DNA of 64,000 nucleotides, from positions 1 through 64,000 of the forward strand of contig CAZEQK010000012.1 in assembly GCA_964514395.1 (NCBI GenBank), in the 5' to 3' direction. Within the stretch, counting starts at the first letter, position 1; each line of letters starts with the position of its first letter. The notes under the pieces are model-generated. The model was given only the letters and a program-made list of their open reading frames with translations. It had not been told where the DNA came from and ran no database searches. Made by a program: the position numbers and the translations under genes. Shown here one piece after another: positions 32,214-40,411 of this stretch. The stretch is from CAZEQK01 sp964514395. Lineage in GTDB: Bacteria > Bacillota > Bacilli > Tepidibacillales > Tepidibacillaceae.

Positions 32214-32331
32214 ATTAAAGGGGAGTAGCTATTTAGCGGCAAAGTCGTCAAGACGGGATGATGTATCCTCGGCTTTGTTGGCAACTCTTAAAGTTGTTAG
32301 CAAGACCTTTATCTTAAATGATAAAGGTCTT
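32214..32331 (+). ncRNA. yybP-ykoY manganese riboswitch with terminator
   Basis: The conserved core GGGGAGTAGCT (32220-32230), GCGGCAAAGTCGTCAAGACG and CGGCTTTGTTGGCAAC match the yybP-ykoY family, which binds Mn2+. It ends in an expression platform: a perfect 12-base terminator stem (AAGACCTTTATC / GATAAAGGTCTT, 32302-32331) plus T7. Mn2+ binding is expected to favour read-through into terC about 50 bp downstream. Confidence 0.93.
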
Positions 32332-32384
32332 TTTTTAATGATTTTATCATTTTAGGTAATCCTATTATGGGAGGTGTTTATGGG

Positions 32385-33068
32385 ATGGAACTATTCAGTC
32401 TACAATTTTTTAGTAGCTTATTAAGTATCGTAATGATAGACATTATATTAGGTGGAGATAATGCGATACTCATAGCCTTAGCAACTAGGAGATTACCTAA
32501 GAAAAATAGAAAAAAAGCAATTTTTTGGGGTGTTGTAGGAGCAATCGCTGTTAGAGTAGCTTTAACAGCTTTAGCTGTTTATGTATTGAATATTCCTTTA
32601 GTTCATTTTTTGGGCGGTGTGTTTTTAATATGGATCGCTTTTAAATTGCTTGTTGATGAAGAGAATCAGGGAAATGTGAAATCTGGGGAAAGCATTAGAG
32701 AAGCAGTAAGGACAATTATTGTAGCTGACTTATTAATGGGTTTGGATAATGTCTTGGCTGTAGCAGGTGCAGCAAAAGGGCACCCACTTTTAGTGGTATT
32801 AGGTTTACTTATAAGTATTCCTATTATTGTATGGGGAAGTAATCTCATTCTATATTTCATTGAAAAGTACCCTGCCATTATTTTTGTTGGTGCAGCTGTT
32901 ATAGCATGGACGGCTGGAAATATGGTTGTAAGTGATGTTTACGTACATGAATATTTTATTACTAAATTGCCATTATTAGATTTAGCTATCCCAATCATTA
33001 CAACCTTGCTGGTCACATCGATTGGTTTTATCATAAGAAAAAAAAACGTGACCTATCATAAAGCATAA
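32385..33068 (+). CDS. TerC-family membrane protein (YkoY-like), probable Mn2+ exporter
   Basis: About 227 residues with seven or so membrane helices. The TerC signature with its conserved acids is present: VMIDIILGGDNAILIALATR and a second VADLLMGLDNVLAVAGAA in the other half. Riboswitch-linked TerC proteins export Mn2+ or metallate secreted proteins. ATG 32385 is 8 nt after GGAGGTG; an in-frame ATG at 32367 overlaps that site. The manganese riboswitch directly upstream strongly supports a role in Mn2+ homeostasis. Confidence 0.93.
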   Translation: MELFSLQFFSSLLSIVMIDIILGGDNAILIALATRRLPKKNRKKAIFWGVVGAIAVRVALTALAVYVLNIPLVHFLGGVFLIWIAFKLLVDEENQGNVKSGESIREAVRTIIVADLLMGLDNVLAVAGAAKGHPLLVVLGLLISIPIIVWGSNLILYFIEKYPAIIFVGAAVIAWTAGNMVVSDVYVHEYFITKLPLLDLAIPIITTLLVTSIGFIIRKKNVTYHKA

Positions 33069-33103
33069 ATCATTTACTATCATCTAGATCATAATATTGT
33101 TAC

Positions 33104-33146
33104 CTCGACTATCTGATTGAACAAAAGATATAGTCGAGTTTTCTTT
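33104..33146 (+). terminator. terminator of terC
   Basis: CTCGACTAT and ATAGTCGAG enclose a 17-nt loop and are followed by TTTTCTTT. Confidence 0.7.
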
Positions 33147-33148
33147 AT

Positions 33149-33260
33149 CCGATAGCAAACCACCGCTTATAATCCCTCTATAACATGGTAGGACTAATGA
33201 GCTTTGCTCATTTAACATAACTTGTGCACTGTGTGTAGAAGTGGGGACAAGCGAAGCTAG
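33149..33260. repeat. dispersed structured element, copy 2
   Basis: Same ordered blocks as 24262-24318 (CCGATAGC, AAACC-N-CCGCTT, GCACTGTGTG at 33226-33235, ACAAGCG, AGCTA) but with about 55 extra bases between the first and second half. CGCTT / AAGCG and TAGC / GCTA pairing is kept. It lies 25 bp before acpS. Confidence 0.5.
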
Positions 33261-33284
33261 ACAATGAGAAAAAGGAGCATTTAG

Positions 33285-33656
33285 ATGATTATTGGAATCG
33301 GTATTGACCTAATAGATTTAAGTAGAATTGAAGATATTTTGGAGAGAAAGGGAGAAATATTCTTAACAAAAATTTTTACACAACAAGAAATAAAAAAATC
33401 TCCCATTCAACAGAAAAGAAGGATAGAATATTATGCAGGTAGGTTTGCTGCAAAAGAAGCAGTGGCAAAAGCATTAGGCACAGGTATTGGGAAACAATTA
33501 GGTTGGAAAGATGTGGAGATTATAAACGAAGACTCTGGTAGACCAATTGTAGAAGTGAACAATACTAATCTTATCAATGATGAGTCAATTATTCATATCA
33601 GCATCTCCCATTCTACTACTTTAGCAATAGCTAAAGTTATTATTGAACAAAAATAG
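33285..33656 (+). CDS. acpS: holo-[acyl-carrier-protein] synthase
   Basis: 123-residue phosphopantetheinyl transferase that converts apo-ACP to holo-ACP using CoA. Both AcpS motifs are present: GIGIDLIDLSRIE (Mg-binding Asp) and GRFAAKEAVAKALGTG (Glu/Lys). It ends with the IHISISHS motif. Length is normal for the trimeric AcpS family. AAAAGGAG precedes the ATG. It heads the conserved ydcB-like order followed by nnrE/D and the ydcC-like gene. Confidence 0.96.
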   Translation: MIIGIGIDLIDLSRIEDILERKGEIFLTKIFTQQEIKKSPIQQKRRIEYYAGRFAAKEAVAKALGTGIGKQLGWKDVEIINEDSGRPIVEVNNTNLINDESIIHISISHSTTLAIAKVIIEQK

Positions 33657-33719
33657 ACAGCCTGCATATCTGTCCAATTTCGGACATACATATATAAAAG
33701 CAGTGAAGGAGGAGGAAAT

Positions 33720-35270
33720 GTGTTATTAGTAACTGCAGAAGAAATGCGTGAAATTGACCGTCAAGCCATAGAAACGATTGGAATTCCTGGGGTTGTCTTA
33801 ATGGAGAACGCAGGAGCACAGGTGGCAAGGGAAGTCATGAAATTAGTTCCAAACAATCATGCAAAAATAGTGATTATTGCCGGACGAGGAAATAATGGTG
33901 GAGATGGATTTGTCATTGCAAGACATCTTGGGAATCATAGCTATGACGTAGAAACATGGGTGATTGGGGATATTAATAAGTTTTCTAAGGATTCCGCCAT
34001 TAATTTCCATGCATTAGTTCATTCGGGATATAGGATAAAAATCTGGGCAGAGAATAATGAAGACTTATTGATGCATTCGCTGGATCAGGCAGATGTTGTA
34101 GTGGATGCCATGCTAGGGACAGGTGCAGTAGGGAGATTGCGAGAGCCATACAAAAGTATTGTTCAATATGCGAATCAAGTAGAAGCAATTCGGGTCGCAG
34201 TTGATATTCCTAGTGGTGTCAATAGCAATACAGGTGAAATCGTTGATACGGCATTTCAAGCAAATGTTACTGTAACCTTTGCATACCCTAAAATTGGACA
34301 ATATCTTTATCCAGGTGCAGATTATATTGGAAAACTAGTTATCGCTGACATAGCAATACCAGAAGCTTCTGTCGAAAAAGATCATATTCAAAAACATCTA
34401 ATAACAAATAAAATGGTCAAGGATTTTTTACATCCAAGAAAAAAAAATAGTCATAAAGGAACTTATGGCCATGCTTTGTTAATTGGTGGCTCAAAGGATA
34501 TGCCAGGAGCACCAACCTTAGCAACCGTTGCTGCGATGCGTTCGGGAGCGGGATTGACGACTATTGCAGTTCCAAATACCATTCAATCTATGGTCTTTAC
34601 ACTTGTACCAGAAGCAATCTGTATTGGATTATCAGAGACAGCAACAGGTAATTTTTCGTTAAAAAGTGTAGATGAACTAAAAGTGGAAGAACAAAAATAT
34701 ACAGCCTTAGGAATAGGACCAGGAATCGGAAAGTGGGGCCAAGGTAGAGACTTTATTTTAAGACTATTAGAGACTAATAAAAAAGCTGTTATAGATGCAG
34801 ACGGGCTTAATCTAATAGCTAGTGATCTAAGTCCCTTAAAGAATCGAACAGCGGCTACTATTTTGACTCCCCATCCAGGAGAAATGGCGCGATTGCTGCA
34901 AAAAACCACAAAATATGTTGAAAAAAACAGAGTAGATGTTGCGAGAGACCTTGCTACAATGTATGGTATTTATGTTGTACTTAAAGGTGCACATACCATT
35001 ATTGCATTACCTAACGGTGAAATCTTTGTTAATTCGACAGGTGGCCCAGAGCTAGCAAAAGGAGGAACAGGCGATGTGTTGACTGGAATGATAGTCGGAT
35101 TTTTAGCACAACAAATCCCTGTAAAGGAAGCACTAATATTAGCTGTTTACCTACACGGTTTAGCAGGAACATTGTCTAGTTATCCATCAGATTATAGTAC
35201 AATCGCAACGGAAATAATCGACAATATTGGATCAGCTATTCATCATACAATGTCAAATCACGCAACATAA
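33720..35270 (+). CDS. nnr: bifunctional NAD(P)HX epimerase/dehydratase
   Basis: 516-residue fusion that repairs hydrated NAD(P)H. The N-terminal ~215 residues are the epimerase (EIDRQAIETIGIPGVVLMEN, IIAGRGNNGGDGFVIARHL, DAMLGTGAVG). The C-terminal ~290 residues are the ADP/ATP-dependent dehydratase of the ribokinase fold (HKGTYGHALLIGGS, AVIDADGLN, LTPHPGEMARLL, GTGDVLTGMIVGFL). Both domains look complete. A GTG start follows GGAGGAGGAA; the overlapping ATG is out of frame. It is in the conserved position after acpS. Confidence 0.96.
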   Translation: MLLVTAEEMREIDRQAIETIGIPGVVLMENAGAQVAREVMKLVPNNHAKIVIIAGRGNNGGDGFVIARHLGNHSYDVETWVIGDINKFSKDSAINFHALVHSGYRIKIWAENNEDLLMHSLDQADVVVDAMLGTGAVGRLREPYKSIVQYANQVEAIRVAVDIPSGVNSNTGEIVDTAFQANVTVTFAYPKIGQYLYPGADYIGKLVIADIAIPEASVEKDHIQKHLITNKMVKDFLHPRKKNSHKGTYGHALLIGGSKDMPGAPTLATVAAMRSGAGLTTIAVPNTIQSMVFTLVPEAICIGLSETATGNFSLKSVDELKVEEQKYTALGIGPGIGKWGQGRDFILRLLETNKKAVIDADGLNLIASDLSPLKNRTAATILTPHPGEMARLLQKTTKYVEKNRVDVARDLATMYGIYVVLKGAHTIIALPNGEIFVNSTGGPELAKGGTGDVLTGMIVGFLAQQIPVKEALILAVYLHGLAGTLSSYPSDYSTIATEIIDNIGSAIHHTMSNHAT

Positions 35271-35293
35271 TATGCGACACATTTCCCAGGAAA

Positions 35294-35318
35294 TTGACAA
35301 AGTTAAATAACTTGTCAA
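35294..35318. promoter_or_regulatory. inverted repeat before the ydcC-like gene
   Basis: TTGACAAAGTT and AACTTGTCAA pair with one bulged A around a 4-nt loop, 22 bp before the ydcC-like gene. It has no T tract, so it is a possible operator or transcript-stabilising hairpin rather than a terminator. Confidence 0.35.
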
Positions 35319-35339
35319 AAGCTATGGGAGGATGATGAA

Positions 35340-36359
35340 ATGCGAAAGACAAAGTTGGTTTTAGCTCTATTATTAATATTCAGTATTATGGTTACTGGAT
35401 GTGGTAAAAAGGATGCAAATGATGTCGTAAGTGATTTAAAAAATAAAATGGATTCATTAGACAGCTATAAAGCAATTGGCACTATGAAGATAAATGCGGG
35501 GGATAATCCACAGGTATACTCAGTGGAAGTATGGTATAAAACACCACATTACTATCGGATTGAATTAAATAATGTTGAGTCAAAGGTTACTCAGATTGTT
35601 TTACGAAATGATGATGGTGTATTCGTATTAGATCCGGCATTAAATAAAAGCTACCGATTTAAAAGTGATTGGCCTGAATCAAATGGTGCTGTTTATCTAT
35701 TTCAATCTTTAGCTGCTAGTATTATTGATGATACTGATCGTTTGTTTACAGCGGATAAGGATATGTACCTTTTTGAGGTGAAGGCAAATTATCAAAATCA
35801 GACATTAACAAAGCAGAAGGTTTGGTTAGATAAGAAGGCTAGACCTATGAAAGTTGCAGTATTTGATCCAAATGAAACCCAATTGGTTGAAATGGAATTT
35901 ACTAGCTTTGAATTTGGTAGTGAATTTGACAAAGATTCCTTTGATATGGAGAGGAATTTATCTAGCTTTGGGGTTAATTCATTACCTGCAATGAATACTA
36001 TTGAACCATCAGACAGCTTTGGTTTTATAGAGCCTGCTTATATTCCAGAAGGTATATCAAAAAACTCTCCTAAATTCGTTAGTAAAGAAGAAGGAGATGC
36101 AGTCGTGATTAAATATATGGGGCAATATAATTATAATATCGTCGAAACCAGAGCCAAATCCATTATGACGACAGCTCCTGAGGCTTCGAAAACCGATATC
36201 GTAAATTTAGGATTTGGTATCGGAATATTAAATGATATGACTGATATGAGAAGCTTAACCTGGACCTATGATGGTGTCGATTTCAAATTAACTGGTGACC
36301 TACCAGTAAATGAGATGATTACTGTTGCAAAATCTGTGCTTGGGCAAGCTGCAAAATAA
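35340..36359 (+). CDS. LolA-like lipoprotein, YdcC-type
   Basis: 339 residues. It has a lipoprotein signal with lipobox MVTGC (Cys about residue 21), then a LolA/LppX-like fold seen in strands such as YKAIGTMKIN, YSVEVWYKTPHYYRIEL and FVLDPALNKSYRF. It ends with a second domain rich in ILNDMTDMRSLTWTYDG. The position between nnr/acpS and alr is exactly that of B. subtilis ydcC, which is expressed in sporulation, so it is probably an outer-leaflet lipoprotein of spore-formers. Its biochemical role is unknown. Confidence 0.87.
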   Translation: MRKTKLVLALLLIFSIMVTGCGKKDANDVVSDLKNKMDSLDSYKAIGTMKINAGDNPQVYSVEVWYKTPHYYRIELNNVESKVTQIVLRNDDGVFVLDPALNKSYRFKSDWPESNGAVYLFQSLAASIIDDTDRLFTADKDMYLFEVKANYQNQTLTKQKVWLDKKARPMKVAVFDPNETQLVEMEFTSFEFGSEFDKDSFDMERNLSSFGVNSLPAMNTIEPSDSFGFIEPAYIPEGISKNSPKFVSKEEGDAVVIKYMGQYNYNIVETRAKSIMTTAPEASKTDIVNLGFGIGILNDMTDMRSLTWTYDGVDFKLTGDLPVNEMITVAKSVLGQAAK

Positions 36360-36374
36360 AAATATTAGGATTTT

Positions 36375-36427
36375 AAAAACTTCGACATGAAACAAAATAA
36401 TGTTTCTAGTCGGAGTTTTTTGTTTTT
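36375..36427 (+). terminator. terminator after the ydcC-like gene
   Basis: AAAACT-CGAC-GAAAC pairs with GTTTC-GTCG-AGTTTT with small bulges, followed by T5GT6. It separates the ydcC-like gene from the following unit. Confidence 0.75.
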
Positions 36428-36583
36428 TAGTCCAATCCATTTTATTTAAAAATGTTTTTATTACATTTAGTAAAATCCAATAGAGAAAATTTGTCATTTA
36501 TACTCTATTTGATGAAATGACTTTAATTTGTTTATAATGATTGATAAAATGAATTGTTAGATGAACTGAATAGGAAGTGAAAA

Positions 36584-37000
36584 ATGATGGAAATTTTAAA
36601 AGAGGAAACACCTAATTTTTTTACGATTATGCTTAGAAAACCTTTTAAAGTAAAAGTGATAGAAACAATGGTATTTATTTTCCTGATTGTCATCCTAAGT
36701 GCAAAGCTAGGATATTCCAATCCCTACTTTAAAATAAGTGCTGTGATAAGTGCCATCCTATCAGTGTCCTTTACCCCAATCTACAGCAAATTTTTTATGA
36801 AAACAAAATATGTTTTAACAAAAAATGAAGTGGTCATTAGAAAAAATGATAGTGAAACAAAAATATCATTATATAAAATAAGTCAACCCTATGATATGCA
36901 CCACATGATTAAAGTGGACGGTAAAAAAATTACGCTTGGAGTGTCTGATGATTTTATTGTGGCATTAGAAAATCGACTTCGTGCTATAAAAGGAAAATAG
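36584..37000 (+). CDS. hypothetical membrane protein with PH-like C-terminus
   Basis: 138 residues: two membrane segments (VIETMVFIFLIVILSAKLGY and FKISAVISAILSVSFTPIYS) and a soluble C-terminal part (TKYVLTKNEVVIRKNDSETK) resembling a bacterial PH-domain strand pattern. AGGAAG precedes tandem ATGs. It lies 12 bp before alr and is probably co-transcribed. The function is unknown. Confidence 0.62.
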   Translation: MMEILKEETPNFFTIMLRKPFKVKVIETMVFIFLIVILSAKLGYSNPYFKISAVISAILSVSFTPIYSKFFMKTKYVLTKNEVVIRKNDSETKISLYKISQPYDMHHMIKVDGKKITLGVSDDFIVALENRLRAIKGK

Positions 37001-37012
37001 GAGTGGTCACAC

Positions 37013-38173
37013 ATGAACAAACTACATCGGCCAACAGTAGCACTGATAGATTTAGATGCGATTACTAATAACATCAATTTTATTAAGAGTAAACTACAAA
37101 ATAGAGCCAATATTATGACCGTTGTAAAAGCAGATGCTTATGGACATGGTGCCATATCTATCGTTAAACATTTACAATCTATAGGTATTAACCATTTCGC
37201 TGTTGCTTTTTTGGATGAAGCTATTCAGCTTAGGAAAGCGGGTATATTAGATCCTATTCTAGTATTAGGTAGTACTCCCATTACTTCCATAGATGAAGCC
37301 TTCAAATATGATATTACCTTGACTGTTTTTACAAAGAAAATGGTAGAACAAATCGATGAAATTGGAAAAAGCTACAAAAAAAAGCTAAAGATTCATATTA
37401 AAGTTGATACAGGTATGGGAAGAATAGGGGTCTTTCCAGAAGAGGCAGAGGAATTCTTGATTTATATCAAAGATAAGCATTGGATAGAGATAGAAGGAAT
37501 ATTTACTCATTTTGCAACTGCAGATGAAAGGGACAAGGCCTTTACTTTAAAGCAATATGAGCTATTCAAGAAAATGATGGATAGGTTATTAGCCATTCAT
37601 GAAATACCGTTACAGCATCTGTCTAATAGTGCTGCTTCTATTGATTTACCAGAGTTAGAACAAAACATGGTTAGACTAGGCATTAGTCTATATGGTTTGT
37701 TTCCATCAGATGAAGTGAATGTTACCAGGGAAGAACTAACACCTGTTATGACGTTAAAAACAGAAATCATCTTCTTAAAAGAAATAAGAGCTGGACAAAC
37801 TGTAAGCTATGGTGCTACGTATATAGCAGATAAGAATACACTAGTTGCGACATTACCAATCGGATATGCAGATGGCTTACCAAGAAAATTATCTAACAAA
37901 GGCTCTGTACTAATTCATGGAAAAAGGGCTCCTATCATCGGAAGGGTATGTATGGACCAAATAATGATAGATGTTACTCATATCCCTAGTGTAGAGATTG
38001 GAGATGAAGTAGTTATTTTTGGGTCGCAATCTGGAGATTTTATTAGCTTAAATGAACTTGCAGGGCACGCTGATACAATCAATTACGAGTTAGCAACTCT
38101 TATTGGGAAAAGGGTTCCTAGAATCTATATGAAGAACGGAGAAGTTATAAATATTGTCAATCTATTATTGTAA
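37013..38173 (+). CDS. alr: alanine racemase
   Basis: 386-residue PLP enzyme that interconverts L- and D-alanine for peptidoglycan. The PLP lysine is Lys39 (TVVKADAYGHGA). The second catalytic residue is the Tyr in TVSYGATY. GRVCMDQIMIDVT and VRLGISLYGLFPS complete the fold. Length is normal. It is in the conserved position after the ydcC-like gene and upstream of the toxin-antitoxin pair. GGAGTGG precedes the ATG. Confidence 0.97.
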   Translation: MNKLHRPTVALIDLDAITNNINFIKSKLQNRANIMTVVKADAYGHGAISIVKHLQSIGINHFAVAFLDEAIQLRKAGILDPILVLGSTPITSIDEAFKYDITLTVFTKKMVEQIDEIGKSYKKKLKIHIKVDTGMGRIGVFPEEAEEFLIYIKDKHWIEIEGIFTHFATADERDKAFTLKQYELFKKMMDRLLAIHEIPLQHLSNSAASIDLPELEQNMVRLGISLYGLFPSDEVNVTREELTPVMTLKTEIIFLKEIRAGQTVSYGATYIADKNTLVATLPIGYADGLPRKLSNKGSVLIHGKRAPIIGRVCMDQIMIDVTHIPSVEIGDEVVIFGSQSGDFISLNELAGHADTINYELATLIGKRVPRIYMKNGEVINIVNLLL

Positions 38174-38184
38174 TCGGAGGTAAC

Positions 38185-39549
38185 ATGAATAAGCAAATCC
38201 CTTTAAAAATAGCAGTAATACCCATTATTTTTACCATTATAGGTTTAGTATTAACTGTCTTATTTTTTAAAACACCTCTATTTATTTCTTTATTGATAGG
38301 ATATTTATTTACATTATTTGTTTCAACCATTTATTACCGAGATGTAATACAATTAGTACGAGCGTCCTTTGAAGGGATAAAATCGGTATCCATTGTATTT
38401 ATTATATTACTTTTAATAGGTATTTTAATAGCTATATGGTCAAGTAGTGGCACGATTGATGCTCTCGTATATTATGGATTAGCCTTGATAAAGCCAAAAT
38501 TTCTTATCATTTTGGCCTTCATTATTAGCACGATTATTTCAATGATTTTAGGAACCTCGGTGGGGACGATGAGTACGATTGGAGTCGCTTTTATGGGTAT
38601 GGCCCATAGTCTTGGGATAAATCCAACGGTCGTAGCAGGTGCATTAGTATCTGGGGCCTTTGTAGGTGATAGAACCTCACCGTTATCTTCTGCTCTTCAT
38701 ATTAATTCGACGGTTACAAATACCAACCATTATGCTAATATTAGGAGCCTAATGAAAACATTAATACCTGTTTTATTGCTTACCGCTATCATCTATTATT
38801 TAATTGGCATTGGGATTGCAGATATTCATGTGAAAGCAAGTATAGTAAATATAGCAAAAAGAAGAATATTAGAGATGAATCATCAGATCAGTCCATGGCT
38901 TTTAATAGCGCCCATAAGTATCATTATTTTAGCTATTTTTAAGGTTTCAGTTAAATTTAATTTGCTTATAGGTAGTCTTATTGGTTTGATTTTAGCATAT
39001 ATTTTTCAAGAACGGAGTTTATATCAAATATTTCACGACGCTATTTTTGGTTATCATCATCCTGACGGCTTGATATATGGTGGTGGACTAAACATTTCTT
39101 TTCAAATATTATTAGTTGTTGTTGCTGGGGCTTATTATGGATTAATTGAAGAATCTGGTATACTATCGAGCATGATTGAAAAAATAACGACAGGATTAGA
39201 TAATAAACTTTCATTATATCGTAGAACCATGTTGATTAGCATCTCAGCTGCTATGCTGTCGTCTACGCAAACGATGGGTATTTTAATTCCAGGAAAAATC
39301 ATGTTGAAATACTATGAAAATGATCAGTTTGATACAATATATTTAAATAGGGCTATATCCGACTCGGGTATGGTGGTTGCTGGCTTGATTCCTTGGAACT
39401 TAAATGCTATTCTAATAGGGATTGCATTACATATTCCTGTTGTAGACTATATTCCATATGCTTTCTTATTATATTTACTGCCAATATATAGCTATTTTAA
39501 TTTTAGGCAAGAATATTCAAGAAAGAGCATACAACAGGAAGGAATTTAG
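38185..39549 (+). CDS. NhaC-family Na+/H+ antiporter
   Basis: 454-residue, roughly 11-helix membrane transporter. The NhaC-family segments GTSVGTMSTIGVAFMGMAHS and GALVSGAFVGDRTSPLSSAL are clear, with symmetrical second-half motifs (SSTQTMGILIPGKIM, SDSGMVVAGLIPWN). Relatives exchange Na+ for H+ or act as malate/lactate antiporters (MleN), so the substrate is not fixed. It is inserted between alr and ndoAI, where B. subtilis has no transporter. CGGAGG precedes the ATG. Confidence 0.88.
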   Translation: MNKQIPLKIAVIPIIFTIIGLVLTVLFFKTPLFISLLIGYLFTLFVSTIYYRDVIQLVRASFEGIKSVSIVFIILLLIGILIAIWSSSGTIDALVYYGLALIKPKFLIILAFIISTIISMILGTSVGTMSTIGVAFMGMAHSLGINPTVVAGALVSGAFVGDRTSPLSSALHINSTVTNTNHYANIRSLMKTLIPVLLLTAIIYYLIGIGIADIHVKASIVNIAKRRILEMNHQISPWLLIAPISIIILAIFKVSVKFNLLIGSLIGLILAYIFQERSLYQIFHDAIFGYHHPDGLIYGGGLNISFQILLVVVAGAYYGLIEESGILSSMIEKITTGLDNKLSLYRRTMLISISAAMLSSTQTMGILIPGKIMLKYYENDQFDTIYLNRAISDSGMVVAGLIPWNLNAILIGIALHIPVVDYIPYAFLLYLLPIYSYFNFRQEYSRKSIQQEGI

Positions 39550-39694
39550 CAAATTATCTCGAATTATAGTATGTAATGTAAGTTATCATTTTATTAAGAT
39601 ACTTTTAAACAGTATATTTTCGCGGTAATATCGACATAATGGTACTAATAATGCTTTATTTTTTCTTTTCTTTATATTTTGGGGGTGCAAGATA

Positions 39695-39967
39695 GTGGCA
39701 AATACCAAACGCATAATGATTAGCTTACCTCAAAACCTTTTACAAGAGGTTGATGGAGTCGTAGAAAAAGAAAAGTCTAATAGAAGTGAATTAATTAGAG
39801 AAGCGATGAAGCTGTATTTACATGAAAGAAAGAAAAAATATATACGTGAAAGTATGCAAAAAGGGTATATGGAAATGGCAAATATCAATCTTGACCTTGC
39901 ATCAGAATCATTTTTATTGGAAGAAGAGGCTGATTCTGCTCTAGACCGCTTAGTAAGCGGGGTGTAG
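39695..39967 (+). CDS. ndoAI: antitoxin EndoAI (ribbon-helix-helix)
   Basis: 90-residue MazE-type antitoxin: ribbon-helix-helix N-terminus (TKRIMISLPQNLLQEVDGVV, NRSELIREAMKLYL) that binds its own promoter, and an acidic C-terminus that neutralises the toxin. A GTG start follows GGGGGTG. The toxin gene begins 3 bp after its stop, so the pair is one operon. In B. subtilis it sits in the same place after alr. Confidence 0.95.
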   Translation: MANTKRIMISLPQNLLQEVDGVVEKEKSNRSELIREAMKLYLHERKKKYIRESMQKGYMEMANINLDLASESFLLEEEADSALDRLVSGV

Positions 39968-39970
39968 ATC

Positions 39971-40321
39971 TTGATTGTAAAACGTGGTGATGTTTTTTTT
40001 GCGGATTTGTCTCCTGTAGTAGGTTCGGAACAGGGTGGTATTAGGCCAGTATTGATTGTTCAAAATGATATAGGGAACCGTTTCAGTCCTACCGTCATCG
40101 TAGCAGCGATTACAGCACAGATTCAAAAGGCAAAACTACCAACACATGTCGAAATCGATGCCCAAACGTATGGATTTGATCGAAATTCTGTTATTTTATT
40201 AGAACAAATAAGGACCATTGATAAGCAAAGACTAACAGATAAAATTACTAGTTTGGATGATGAGATGATGTCTAAAGTTAATGAAGCAGTTCAGATTAGT
40301 CTTGGCTTAATAAGTTTTTAA
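39971..40321 (+). CDS. ndoA: endoribonuclease EndoA (MazF/PemK toxin)
   Basis: 116-residue mRNA interferase. The PemK fold is typical: VKRGDVFFADLSPVVGSEQG, GIRPVLIVQNDIGN, FSPTVIVAAITAQ, SVILLEQIRTIDKQRL. The B. subtilis counterpart cuts RNA at UACAU. The TTG start lies 3 bp after the antitoxin stop. A terminator follows directly. Confidence 0.95.
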   Translation: MIVKRGDVFFADLSPVVGSEQGGIRPVLIVQNDIGNRFSPTVIVAAITAQIQKAKLPTHVEIDAQTYGFDRNSVILLEQIRTIDKQRLTDKITSLDDEMMSKVNEAVQISLGLISF

Positions 40322-40350
40322 AAAAGAAAGGGTATCCTTTCTTTTTTCTT
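40321..40350 (+). terminator. terminator of ndoAI-ndoA
   Basis: AAAAAGAAAGG and CCTTTCTTTTT enclose a GTAT loop, beginning at the toxin stop codon. Confidence 0.8.
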
Positions 40351-40411
40351 TTGAGGGATATATAGTATACTTTCATTGAGAAGCAAGATAGAATATTTTC
40401 AGGAGGAGAAT

